Under the pieces are notes generated by a model. The model saw only the letters and a list, made by a program, of their open reading frames with translations. It was not told the DNA's origin and did not search any database. Of a stretch of 64,000 nt of DNA, positions 1 to 8,301 are shown one piece after another. Each line of letters begins with the position of its first letter. Position 1 is the stretch's first letter. Made by a program: the position numbers and the translations under genes. The DNA is from Thiobacillus sp. 65-29 (lineage in GTDB: Bacteria > Pseudomonadota > Gammaproteobacteria > Burkholderiales > Thiobacillaceae), in the NCBI GenBank assembly GCA_001899775.1, contig MKWN01000016.1:167139-231138 (forward strand), read 5' to 3'.

Positions 1-857
1 TGCGCGCCCTGGCGGCCGCCAGCGAGGACGCGGTGCTGGCGCTGTGGAGCGGGCTCGGGTATTACAGCCGGGCGCACAATCTGCACGCCGCGGCGCGTGC
101 GATCGTGACGGAGCACGGCGGCCGCTTTCCCGACACGCAGCAGGAACTGGCCGCCTTGCCGGGCATCGGGCGCTCGACCGCCGCGGCGATCGCGGCGCTG
201 GCGTTCGGCCGTCGCTGTGCGATTCTGGACGGCAACGTCAAACGCGTGCTGGCGCGGCACGCCGGCATCGAGGGCTGGCCGGGTGCGCGCGCGGTCGAGA
301 CGGCGTTGTGGCAACTCGCCGAGGCACGCGTGCCGTCGCGCGACATCCGTGCTTATACCCAGGGATTGATGGATCTAGGCGCGCTGGTGTGTACGCGCCA
401 GCGGCCCGCCTGCGACACCTGCCCGCTACGGGCCGATTGCGTGGCGCGCGAGACGGGCCGAAGCGCCGAAATCCCGGCGCCGCGCCCACGCCGGGTGCTG
501 CCGGAAAAATCGGTGGCCATGCTGCTGTTGCGCGATCGCGGCGAACTGATGCTGGAAAAACGCCCCCCGCGCGGCGTGTGGGGCGGCCTGTGGAGCCTGC
601 CCGAGCTCGACCCGGACGCCGACGCGCACGCGCACTGCCACACGCGCTACGGCTTCGAAGTCCGTGCGCTGCATGCACTGCCCGCGCTCAGTCACAGTTT
701 CACCCACTTCAGGCTGAACATCCGGCCACTGGAAGTCCACCTCGCCCCCCGCGGTGCGACGCCACCGGGGCAGATCTGGCTGGCGCCGAAGGACGCACTC
801 GATGCCGCGCTGCCGGCACCCGTACGCACCCTGCTCATGCGCCTCGGCGACACCTGA
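1..857 (+). CDS. mutY: A/G-specific adenine glycosylase MutY (5' end outside window)
   Basis: Base-excision repair glycosylase that removes adenine paired with 8-oxoguanine. The reading frame is open to base 3, so the N-terminus and the catalytic Glu lie before the window; 284 residues are visible. Seen: the GLGYYSRA segment, the helix-hairpin-helix LPGIGRSTAAAIA, the catalytic-type Asp in ILDGNVKR, and the iron-sulfur cluster ligands C-x6-C-x2-C-x5-C (CTRQRPACDTCPLRADC). The C-terminal third (from about EKSVAMLLLRDRG) is the NUDIX-like 8-oxoG recognition domain of the family. Family assignment is firm; only the 5' end is missing. Confidence 0.96.
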   Translation, partial: RALAAASEDAVLALWSGLGYYSRAHNLHAAARAIVTEHGGRFPDTQQELAALPGIGRSTAAAIAALAFGRRCAILDGNVKRVLARHAGIEGWPGARAVETALWQLAEARVPSRDIRAYTQGLMDLGALVCTRQRPACDTCPLRADCVARETGRSAEIPAPRPRRVLPEKSVAMLLLRDRGELMLEKRPPRGVWGGLWSLPELDPDADAHAHCHTRYGFEVRALHALPALSHSFTHFRLNIRPLEVHLAPRGATPPGQIWLAPKDALDAALPAPVRTLLMRLGDT

Positions 858-925
858 ACGCGACACTGGCCGATTCGCGACGAAGTGCTATACAAAAGCA
901 GTCATCCCATCGCAGGGGAATCGCC

Positions 926-1252
926 ATGAACGCATCCCTCACCATGCCCGGCCCGGCCGTCTTCGATCCGGATGGCTTTCTGCTCGATCCCGCGATGTGG
1001 AGCGAGAGCCTCGCGGACCGCATCGCACAGAACGACGGCATCGGCGAACTGAGCGAATTGCAGATGGGCCTGCTGCACGCGCTGCGCCGCGAATACCTGC
1101 GGCATGGCAGCGTCACCGCACTCAGCCACGTGTGCCACCTCACCGGCCAGAGCGCGGACTGCATGCAACGCCTGTTTCCCGGCCCGCGCGAGGCCTGGCG
1201 CGTGGCCGGCCTGCCGAACCCGGGGGAGGAAGCGCGCGCCTATCTGTACTGA
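926..1252 (+). CDS. DsrC/TusE-like protein lacking the C-terminal cysteines
   Basis: 108 residues with the DsrC/TusE fold signature: FDPDGFLLDPAMW near the N-terminus and RVAGLPNP in the C-terminal arm. Classical members carry sulfur on one or two cysteines in that arm (a penultimate Cys, plus another about ten residues before it). Here the arm reads EAWRVAGLPNPGEEARAYLY and has no Cys. The only cysteines (HVCHL, ADCMQ) sit in the body. The protein therefore cannot act as a normal persulfide carrier. It resembles the regulatory-type, cysteine-free DsrC homologues, which is inference. The ATG at 926 follows GCAGGGGAA, a usable ribosome site. It stands alone, 68 bases after mutY. Confidence 0.8.
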   Translation: MNASLTMPGPAVFDPDGFLLDPAMWSESLADRIAQNDGIGELSELQMGLLHALRREYLRHGSVTALSHVCHLTGQSADCMQRLFPGPREAWRVAGLPNPGEEARAYLY

Positions 1253-1331
1253 GCGCGCCCCCGCGCGCAGCAGTCAGCGACGCATGCGGGATTGTCTCGC
1301 CACTGTCATCCGCGGGTGCGACAATCGCGGC

Positions 1332-1994
1332 ATGGATACCTCCACGAATGAACCCGCCGTCTGCGTCCTGCACGAACCCATCGTCGGCGCCGTCGGGCTG
1401 CCGGCCGACCGTCCCTTCGTCAGCATCAAGGGCGACCCCAGCCTGCGCGAGACCGTACCGCTGCGCCCGCGTCACCCGTCGCGTCTCGACCAAATCGCCG
1501 GCACGGTGCTGGAAACCTGCGCCGCGCTGCTGCGCGACACCGGCGTATTCGCGATCTACGTCGGCTTCAACAGTTCGGAAGTGCGTACCGAATCGATCTT
1601 CAATCCCTTCGCCTACGAGGTGCACGACGCCGAGGACCTGGTGAAGCCGGGCTACACAGCGCGCCATTTCGTCAGCGTGCCCTACGAAGAGAAGATGCGC
1701 ACCATCGCCTGGGTGCGCGCGATGATCCAGACCGGTCCGCTGCGCGCGTACCTGCCCGCCCACTGGCAGAAGCTCATGGACGGCGAACGCAACGCGTGGC
1801 AGCCGCTCGCGCTGGAACGCATCGACGAGATCGTGCAGGGCTTCGACGTGCTGCGCGGCATCGAGGGCTATTACCTGCGCAATGCCGCGATCTCGCTGTC
1901 CGAGGGCATCGTGCGCGCCTCGTACAACTGCGACGGCACCTATATCGTGCGCGCGGACTACTTTGCGGAATTCGTGCGCATCAACACGCCCTGA
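1332..1994 (+). CDS. Conserved-looking hypothetical protein, 220 aa
   Basis: Not recognised. I chose the ATG at 1332 (MDTSTNEPAV) because the frame upstream overlaps the DsrC-like gene and reads as shadow. There is no signal peptide or membrane helix. The protein looks soluble and mixed alpha/beta, with dense aromatic and charged segments (VGFNSSEVRTESIFNPFAYE, HFVSVPYEEKMRTIAWVRAM) of the sort seen in real globular proteins. Codon usage matches its neighbours. It ends 4 bases before the convergent TPR gene, so the two share a tail-to-tail junction. Function unknown. Confidence 0.7.
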   Translation: MDTSTNEPAVCVLHEPIVGAVGLPADRPFVSIKGDPSLRETVPLRPRHPSRLDQIAGTVLETCAALLRDTGVFAIYVGFNSSEVRTESIFNPFAYEVHDAEDLVKPGYTARHFVSVPYEEKMRTIAWVRAMIQTGPLRAYLPAHWQKLMDGERNAWQPLALERIDEIVQGFDVLRGIEGYYLRNAAISLSEGIVRASYNCDGTYIVRADYFAEFVRINTP

Positions 1995-1998
1995 AGCC

Positions 1999-2883
1999 TT
2001 ACAAACCGGCCGCCTCCGCGCGTGCGGCGTCGGCATCGGCACGCGCACCCGCGGTTTCGTAGTTCTGCGCGGCCTGCGCGAACCAGCGTGCGGCGTCGGC
2101 GCGCTCGCCGCGATCGCGTGCCAGCCAGCCGCGATAGCGGGCCGCGACGGCGATCCAGTAGCGGTCCCCCGCGCGCTCGACCAGGCCGGCGCCTTCGTCG
2201 AGGAGCGCCTGCGCGCCGGCCCAGTCACCCGCCTCGCGCCGCAGATTGCCCAGATTCATCAGATGCTTGCTGAGGTGGTGAAAATGATTCTGTGCGCGAT
2301 TGAGCGCGATAGCGGCTTCGATCCATTGCGCCGCACCCGCGCGATCGCCCTGCGCCTGCAGGATCAGGCCGACGTTGTTGAGGCTGGCGGAGCGTTCGGA
2401 CAGGTCCGGGTTGAGCGGGATCGCTTCCCGGTACAGCGCGAGTGCGCCGGCCACGTCGCCGCGCGTGTACAACAGCCCCGCAAGATTGTGCAAGGCGGTC
2501 GCCAGATTCTGCCGGCTGCCTTCCATGCGCGCCGCCGCCAGCGCCGCCCGGCCGTAGGCGAACGCTTCGTCCTCGCGCCCCAGCCGGCGCAGGGTGACGG
2601 TGAGCCAGTTCCATGCGTAGGTACGTAGTTCGGCCAGCGGCGCACCGGCCTCGACCGTGCGCAGACGGCGCAGCGCACTTTCGAAATCGCCGGTTTCGTA
2701 GGCGGCCCGTGCCGCGCACAGCCCCGCCATCGTATCGGCCGGCGTCCCCGCCAGCGCCGTCTGCGCAAACTCGGCCGCACGCGCGTAATCGAAGCGCATC
2801 AGTGCGTCGTGGCAGGCGTCGGCCTGTGCCCAGGGCACCCAGACGGCGAGCAGGGCATATTCAATCCAGCGGCGAATCGACAT
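1999..2883 (-). CDS. Secreted tetratricopeptide-repeat protein
   Basis: 294 residues starting MSIRRWIEYALLAVW, with a probable signal peptide cleaved near AQADA. The rest is helical TPR-type repeats: pairs such as FAYGRAALAAARMEGSRQN, LYTRGDVAGALALYREAIPL and ILQAQGDRAGAAQWIEAAI repeat with the A/G/Y spacing of TPR units, about five or six in all. TPRs make protein-binding scaffolds, here probably in the periplasm. It is the last gene of the operon with the DUF748 protein and the metallopeptidase. Its ATG lies inside the end of the preceding short gene (23-base overlap), which suggests translational coupling. Confidence 0.82.
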   Translation of the reverse strand: MSIRRWIEYALLAVWVPWAQADACHDALMRFDYARAAEFAQTALAGTPADTMAGLCAARAAYETGDFESALRRLRTVEAGAPLAELRTYAWNWLTVTLRRLGREDEAFAYGRAALAAARMEGSRQNLATALHNLAGLLYTRGDVAGALALYREAIPLNPDLSERSASLNNVGLILQAQGDRAGAAQWIEAAIALNRAQNHFHHLSKHLMNLGNLRREAGDWAGAQALLDEGAGLVERAGDRYWIAVAARYRGWLARDRGERADAARWFAQAAQNYETAGARADADAARAEAAGL

Positions 2884-3088
2884 AGGCGCGTCCCCTGAAC
2901 GTGGCATCCAACCGCGCGCGGCATTGGGCGTCATTGCGCTTCTGCTGTGGATCGTCCTCGCAGAACGCGGGCGCGATGGCAAGTGCGAGCACGTAATGGT
3001 CGAAGTGGGCCGGTTCCGCGGCACCCGCGAACGGTGTGGCCAGCAACGCGAGGACAAGCCAGATTACGCTCATCGACATACCGGCCAT
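2861..3088 (-). CDS. Short secreted protein resembling the N-terminus of T2 ribonuclease
   Basis: 75 residues: a signal peptide (MSVIWLVLALLATPFAGAAE), then HFDHYVLALAIAPAFCE and a later NDAQCRARL. This matches the first strand region of RNase T2/RNase I proteins (FDxYVLALS...FC...ECR), but the frame stops before the first catalytic His motif (HGLWP). It is either a decayed ribonuclease or a small protein that has kept only the N-terminal lobe. Its ATG directly abuts the TGA of the upstream metallopeptidase, and its end overlaps the TPR gene by 23 bases, so it is embedded in the operon. No nuclease activity is expected. Confidence 0.6.
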   Translation of the reverse strand: MAGMSMSVIWLVLALLATPFAGAAEPAHFDHYVLALAIAPAFCEDDPQQKRNDAQCRARLDATFRGRAYVDSPLD

Positions 3089-3883
3089 TCAACCCCCGAA
3101 GCGATTGCGGAAAGCCGCGTCGAGATTGATCTCGTGCGCGGTCTGTGCGCCGATCACGCACCGTTCGAGGCTGTCCGGCATCACGGCCTCACCGTTGGCG
3201 GCGACGAAGCGGCCGGCCATGATCTCCGCCACACGACGCGGGCCCTGCGGCAGCTCGGGCTCGGCGTAGCCTTGCGGGTAGAGCGGAAGCCCATCGGGAG
3301 CATATTTGTCACTCGCACCAAGCGTGTGCAGCAGTTCGTGCGCGACGACGATGCGGTTCTGCCGCGCCTGCCGGGGGTCGGAAAACAGGTGCACCACACC
3401 GATCAGGCCCTTCTGCAGCCCGAGCGAATGCGGCAGCGCAACACCTTCTTCCCTGGGCGTGTGATACAGGAGAAAAAGCCTGATCGTGCCCAGTTGCGGC
3501 AACCCGCCGCCAGACTGGCGATAGACCCACCATCGCAGCTTCAGGCTCCACAGCATGACCTGCAACACATTGCCTCCTTGCGGGGGCGCCGGCGGCAGCG
3601 TGTGCAGCGCGGGCTTGACGGCGAAGCTCGCGGCAGGTGACACCCGCACGCCATAGCCGGCGATTTCGCGCTCGAGAAATGCGTTGACCTCTTCGAAGTC
3701 GCGCGCGTCGAGCGCGGCGATGGCCGCCGCGGCCTCGGCCGAGCCATCGAAATTGATGGGGACCACCTGCACATCCAGCGGCCCCTGCCAGGCACGCACC
3801 ATCCATTGTTCGAGCCAGTTCAGACTCAGTGCTGCGGCGAACACACCGAGCAGCAGCAGGATTCGAATTCGGCGAAAAGTCAT
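3089..3883 (-). CDS. Membrane-anchored metzincin-like metallopeptidase
   Basis: 264 residues. One N-terminal hydrophobic segment (IRILLLLGVFAAALSL, about residues 6-21) acts as an anchor or signal. The zinc motif is HELLHTLGASD, which fits the metzincin pattern HExxHxxGxxH/D with Asp as third ligand. It is followed about 40 residues later by EIMAGRF, a candidate Met-turn. The substrate is unknown; the active site should lie in the periplasm. The start overlaps the stop of the DUF748 gene by 4 bases (ATGA), and its own stop abuts the next gene, so co-translation is likely. The family reading rests on motifs only. Confidence 0.72.
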   Translation of the reverse strand: MTFRRIRILLLLGVFAAALSLNWLEQWMVRAWQGPLDVQVVPINFDGSAEAAAAIAALDARDFEEVNAFLEREIAGYGVRVSPAASFAVKPALHTLPPAPPQGGNVLQVMLWSLKLRWWVYRQSGGGLPQLGTIRLFLLYHTPREEGVALPHSLGLQKGLIGVVHLFSDPRQARQNRIVVAHELLHTLGASDKYAPDGLPLYPQGYAEPELPQGPRRVAEIMAGRFVAANGEAVMPDSLERCVIGAQTAHEINLDAAFRNRFGG

Positions 3884-6800
3884 GGCACTCCCTGGGGAAG
3901 CGGTTTTTGCGGGACGGCAGGCGCGGGCGCGCCGCGCCCTGCCACGCCCAGCTCGAGCTTGCTCGGCACCAGCCGATCCTTGGGTTCTTGCTCGACCGGC
4001 GCGGCGACCGTGACACGCGCGGGATCGAGGCCGAGCGTGACGAGCGCATCGCGCATCGCGGCACCGCGCACCCTGGCGAGTTCGATGAGCGCGCCGTCGG
4101 GAATTTTCGTCTCGCGGGTCAGGCGCTCGAGAAGCTCCACATGGAAGGCGGACGCCGGTCCCTCGTCACGGGTCTTGAACTGGCGCCCGATCCGCTCGAC
4201 GAGCTGGCTTTCCAGCACGCGACTGGCAGCGCCGGCATCCTTGGGCCGGAAACCCGCACGCAGCTTCTGGTACTCCTCCTTGCCAGCCAGCGCGCTATAG
4301 CGATCCTCGAGCCAGGTCTGTACCTTGTAGTGATTGACATCGACCGGGCCGGGCGCCTCGCCGGGAGCAAGCTTGACGCCCGCCACCACGGCCGCCTCGC
4401 GACGTATCGCCTGCTCCTGCAGGGCGCGACGGTCGGTGGCGGGGTCATAACCTGGTGCGAGCGTGAGCACCAGCGCCGGGCGCTTGGCCAGCGCGTCGGC
4501 AAGGGTTTTCAGCTTCTCCTGCTCCGGTGGCAGCAGCGCGCTGCGGCCCGGATCGAAGGCGACCGCCTCGAATTTCTCCCCGCTGCCGCCAAGCAATTTA
4601 CCCAGCGCGCGGAAGGGCGCGGTGACGAGCTTGGTGAGCACGTTGACAATGGCCTTCCAGATAATGCGCCCGTAACTGAACTGCGGGTCGTCGAGATTGC
4701 CCGACACCGGCAGGTCGAGATCGATGACGCCGTTGCTGTCCTCCAATAGCGCGATGGCGAGATCGAGCGGCAGCTTCATCGCATCGGGGCTCTCGACGCG
4801 CTCGCCGAGCTTGAGCTTGTTGACGATGAACTTGTTCTCGCCGGCGAGCTGGCGGTCCTTGATCTTGTATTCCAGGTCGACCGAGAGCTTGCCCGAATCG
4901 ATGCGACGTCCGGCGAACTTGCCCGAATAAGGCGTCAGGTTGGTCATCTCCAGGTTGCGGAAGCCGAGCCTGAGATCGGTGAAATCGGTAGCGCGAAACG
5001 GATGGATGGCGCCGCGCACGCGTGCCGAACCGTAATCGTCGACCTTGCCGTCGAGTTCCACCTGGGCGGTGGTGGCCGGATCGGTCGATAGCCCAGTGAT
5101 CACGCCACCCAACTCGTGCATGTGCGTGCCGAACTGCGGCGTGAGCGACAGGTCGGCAAATTCGGCATTGGCACCGCTGATGCGCAGGCGTTCGATAACG
5201 AGCGGGAACGTCTCGTCCTCCGCGGTCTTCGCCGCAGGCGCAGCTGCCGGTACGGGGGACGCCGGTGCCGCGGGCGCGCGGCGGATGCGTTGCAGGTTGA
5301 GCGTCTTGTCTTCGAAGATGATGACCTTGCCGAACGGGTTGGTCACGACGAGTTCGCCCATGTGCAGCCGGTTCGGCGACAGTGTAAGCGACAGGCTGGG
5401 CGAAGCGAGTTTTTCCCAGCCGAGAAAAGCTTCCGCAGTGTCCTCCTCGGTAATGGCCAGATTTTCGACGGCAAAACCCCCGTCGTAACCAAGTTTCATG
5501 CCGGTCTTCGCCGGAGAGAATTTCACCCGGCCCCGTGTCGATGCCGCACCCGAGTGCAGCGTCAGGCGCGCGAACTGGTTGACGTAGGGTGCAAACGGTT
5601 TCAGCGACAGCCCGGTGAGTGTGACGCGCAGGTCGCCGCGCGCGGGTGCCGGCGTGACGCGCCCCTGCACGTCGAGGCGTCCACCCTGCTTCACCCGTAA
5701 CGCCGCCTTCACCTCCAGCGGACGCGCGAGATCGAGCGACACGTCGCGTGTTTCCACGCTGCCGTGCTCGATGTCCAGCCGGACTGCGGGCTTCGTCGCA
5801 CGGTCTTCCACCTGTACCGCGGCGTCCTCCAGCGCCAGCCGCGCCAGCGCAAGTTTCCAGGCCGGTGCGGCGGCAGCGGGCTTCGTGGGTGCCGGTGGCA
5901 GACGCGACGCCAGCATCGCCTGCCAGTTGAGCGGCTGGCCCGGCGTCTGCACCACGCGCGCGCGCAGGCCGGAAAGCGTGAGGCCGCGCACGCTCACCGC
6001 CTGGCCGTCAAGATCGGCTTCGCCGCCGTCGATCTTCACCCGCGCAAGCGTCGCCGCGGGTTCCGCCGCCACCCCGGACGTCACCGTGAAGGGGCCGATT
6101 CCGCTTTCGATATTGGCCAGCCTGAGCGGGCCATCGCGATTGGACAGCGCCAACGCGAGATCAAGATCGTCAATAGTGACGCTCAGCGGATGATGGAAAC
6201 TGCGGTCGACGAACTGCGCTTTCCAGTCATTCAGGCGCAGTTCGGCGACGTCGAAGCGGAAAGGTGCCCCGGCATCGGCAGGCGCCGGGTCGGCCGCGGA
6301 TGCCGGTGCCGGTGCCGGTGCCGGTGCCGGCAAGGCTTGCTGCCAGTCGATGCGCCCCTGCCCGTCGCGTGCGGCGCGCAGTTCGGCGCCGTCGAAGCTC
6401 ACCTTGGCCACGTGCGCACTGCGCTGTGCGAGGTCGAAGTCGACACCGGCCACTTCCGCCTGGTCCAGGCGCATCAGCGCTGTTTCGCCGCGCGTCAGCG
6501 CCGCCTCGCGCAGCGTCAATCCGAGCCCCTTGAACACCACTTGCGGACCGGCAGGCATGGAAAAATCGAGCCGCGGCACGTTCACTTCCAGCCGCTTCGT
6601 CGCCACGCGCCCGTCACCGCCCGCGAGTGTCCCGGCAAGTCCATCGAGCACGAAGTGGAGCCCGCTCACCACCGCCTGCGGCTTGTCCTTGACGATGGCG
6701 GCGGCGTAGGTCCACGCGGCATTGATCTCGCCCGCACCCGGCATGAACGGCAGCTCGGCCTTCTTGATCACGCGCACGAGATTGGCGAGACGCACACCTT

Positions 6801-7479
6801 CGAGCTGCACGTTGCCGGACGACACCACGGGATTCAGCCCGACATCGCCCTTCCACCTGAGCGTACCGCCCTGCTCCGGCAACCTGGCGGCGATGAGGTA
6901 GTCGCCACGATCTTCCGGCAGCGTCGACAGCCCGTCGAGTTCGATGCCGAGCGGCGCAAGCGCCGCCTTGAACGGCTCGCCCGGACGGTTGGCGTCGGTG
7001 TATTCGATATTGCCCTGGTCGATGCGGATGTGGTCGATCAGCAGCCGCGCGATGGTGTCCGAAGGCGGCTTCTTGTCCTCGTTGAGTTTATCGATCAGCG
7101 CCTTCCAGTTGAGGGTGCCGCCAGGGCGTACTTCCAGCACCGCACGCGGGGCATCGAGCTGGATGTCGCGAATGCGCCAGGCCCAGCGGAACAGTCCGCC
7201 GGTGTCGAGGTTGACATAGAGCCGCTCGAAGCTGGCGAGTGGCTTGCCATCCGGCTCGGCGAGCTTGAGGCCGTCGACCGTCGCTTCCAGGGTGAAGGGG
7301 TTGAACGTGACCTGCTGCGCACTCAGCTGGCTGGCGAGCTTGTTCTCGCCGATCCAGGGCAGCAGCTTCTGTGCCAGCGGATTGACCAGCAGGAAGCCAA
7401 ACGCCACATAGGCGGCGAACACGCCCGCGGCAATGAGGGCAGGCAGGCTCAGTACGATTTTGACGATACGTGCCCACAT
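3880..7479 (-). CDS. DUF748 / AsmA-like envelope protein
   Basis: 1199 residues. One membrane helix near the N-terminus (IVKIVLSLPALIAAGVFAAY) is followed by a very long periplasmic part rich in beta structure, with the AsmA/DUF748 hallmarks (QVTFNPFTLEATVDGL, GGTLNWKALIDKLN, FSYGRIIWKAIVNVL). Family members are thought to shape the envelope or bridge it for lipid transport, in the manner of AsmA/YhdP proteins; that role is inferred. A GTG/ATG-rich region allows an earlier start at 7500, but the ATG at 7479 is preferred because AGGAG lies 8 bases before it. It heads a four-gene overlapping operon. Confidence 0.85.
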   Translation of the reverse strand: MWARIVKIVLSLPALIAAGVFAAYVAFGFLLVNPLAQKLLPWIGENKLASQLSAQQVTFNPFTLEATVDGLKLAEPDGKPLASFERLYVNLDTGGLFRWAWRIRDIQLDAPRAVLEVRPGGTLNWKALIDKLNEDKKPPSDTIARLLIDHIRIDQGNIEYTDANRPGEPFKAALAPLGIELDGLSTLPEDRGDYLIAARLPEQGGTLRWKGDVGLNPVVSSGNVQLEGVRLANLVRVIKKAELPFMPGAGEINAAWTYAAAIVKDKPQAVVSGLHFVLDGLAGTLAGGDGRVATKRLEVNVPRLDFSMPAGPQVVFKGLGLTLREAALTRGETALMRLDQAEVAGVDFDLAQRSAHVAKVSFDGAELRAARDGQGRIDWQQALPAPAPAPAPASAADPAPADAGAPFRFDVAELRLNDWKAQFVDRSFHHPLSVTIDDLDLALALSNRDGPLRLANIESGIGPFTVTSGVAAEPAATLARVKIDGGEADLDGQAVSVRGLTLSGLRARVVQTPGQPLNWQAMLASRLPPAPTKPAAAAPAWKLALARLALEDAAVQVEDRATKPAVRLDIEHGSVETRDVSLDLARPLEVKAALRVKQGGRLDVQGRVTPAPARGDLRVTLTGLSLKPFAPYVNQFARLTLHSGAASTRGRVKFSPAKTGMKLGYDGGFAVENLAITEEDTAEAFLGWEKLASPSLSLTLSPNRLHMGELVVTNPFGKVIIFEDKTLNLQRIRRAPAAPASPVPAAAPAAKTAEDETFPLVIERLRISGANAEFADLSLTPQFGTHMHELGGVITGLSTDPATTAQVELDGKVDDYGSARVRGAIHPFRATDFTDLRLGFRNLEMTNLTPYSGKFAGRRIDSGKLSVDLEYKIKDRQLAGENKFIVNKLKLGERVESPDAMKLPLDLAIALLEDSNGVIDLDLPVSGNLDDPQFSYGRIIWKAIVNVLTKLVTAPFRALGKLLGGSGEKFEAVAFDPGRSALLPPEQEKLKTLADALAKRPALVLTLAPGYDPATDRRALQEQAIRREAAVVAGVKLAPGEAPGPVDVNHYKVQTWLEDRYSALAGKEEYQKLRAGFRPKDAGAASRVLESQLVERIGRQFKTRDEGPASAFHVELLERLTRETKIPDGALIELARVRGAAMRDALVTLGLDPARVTVAAPVEQEPKDRLVPSKLELGVAGRGAPAPAVPQKPLPQGVP

Positions 7480-7519
7480 ACGGCGTCTCCTGTTCAACAA
7501 CCCCTATCCGCGAAGGTGC

Positions 7520-7635
7520 GCGAAGGAATTCCTTCGCCCTGACGTTCATGGCGATTCACCACCCCAGAGTATGAAACGACGAATCGCCTTGAACGTTCCC
7601 CTCTCCCCGCCCTCTCCCGCAAGCGGGAGAGGGGG
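7520..7635. repeat. Two palindromic repeats between darP and the DUF748 gene
   Basis: 7520-7537 is a perfect 18-bp palindrome of the gcgaagga/tccttcgc type, related to the larger inverted repeat at 10273-10345. 7610-7633 has arms ccctctcccgc / gcgggagaggg around AA; the same element recurs at 28077-28100 and, in partial form, inside ygiQ near 17640. These look like REP-type intergenic elements. They could also end transcription from darP, although no T-run follows. Confidence 0.7.
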
Positions 7636-7675
7636 ACAAAGTCTCGCTGCGCGAGTTTCACGCTAACCTTGCAAA

Positions 7676-8236
7676 TCACTCCGTGTTTTCCATGGCCGCG
7701 CGAATCGTCCGGTACAGCTCACGGAAGGCCTTCGGCGGCTTGTTGCGCGTCGCCTCGTCGCGCGTATTACGGATCAACTGGCGCAGATGCGTCACATCGA
7801 CGTGCGGATAGGTGTCGAGAAAGCGCGTCAGCGCCTCGTTGTCGGCGATGAGTTTCTCGCGCCACTTCTCGGCCTGGTGCAGTTTCGCGTTCTCCGCCGC
7901 GGACACGCCCCGGAACGCATCGAGCTGGGCCTGGATCGGGGCGGGATCGATGCTGCGCATGAGCTTGCCGATGTATTGCCGCTGCCGCCTGAGCGCACTG
8001 TTCTGGGTGATGCGGCGGCACTCGGCCACCGCCGCGCGCAGTTCCTCCGGCAATTCGATGCGCTTGAACTGCGCGTCCGGCAGTTTCACCAGTTCGGTGC
8101 CGAGATCCTGCAGCGCCTCGACCTCGCGTTTCTTCTGGCTCTTGCTGGGGCCGTCGTAGACGTCGTCGGGGTCGAATTCGGATTCGGCATCGGGGTCGAT
8201 CAGGCGCACGGGAAGGCTTTCGGTTGCTGTTATCAT
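7676..8236 (-). CDS. darP: Ribosome biogenesis factor DarP (YjgA, DUF615)
   Basis: 186 residues. The family features are SKSQKKREVEALQDLGTELVKLP, RRQRQYIGKLMR and YPHVDVTHLRQLIRNTRDE. DarP associates with late 50S intermediates and helps peptidyl-transferase-centre maturation (family knowledge). An upstream TTG at 8257 is in frame, but the ATG at 8236 gives the expected N-terminus. The gene is divergent from pmbA, and the shared 65-base gap must hold both promoters. Confidence 0.93.
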   Translation of the reverse strand: MITATESLPVRLIDPDAESEFDPDDVYDGPSKSQKKREVEALQDLGTELVKLPDAQFKRIELPEELRAAVAECRRITQNSALRRQRQYIGKLMRSIDPAPIQAQLDAFRGVSAAENAKLHQAEKWREKLIADNEALTRFLDTYPHVDVTHLRQLIRNTRDEATRNKPPKAFRELYRTIRAAMENTE

Positions 8237-8301
8237 CCCTATTGTAGTGACAGCCAAAACAAAACGTACTTGCGCCCACCTCTCCCTTTGTAAATTTCAC
8301 C

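Noticed and set aside
5764..7542. 592-codon open frame on the plus strand
   Set aside because: Antisense of the DUF748 gene; no ribosome site or family match.
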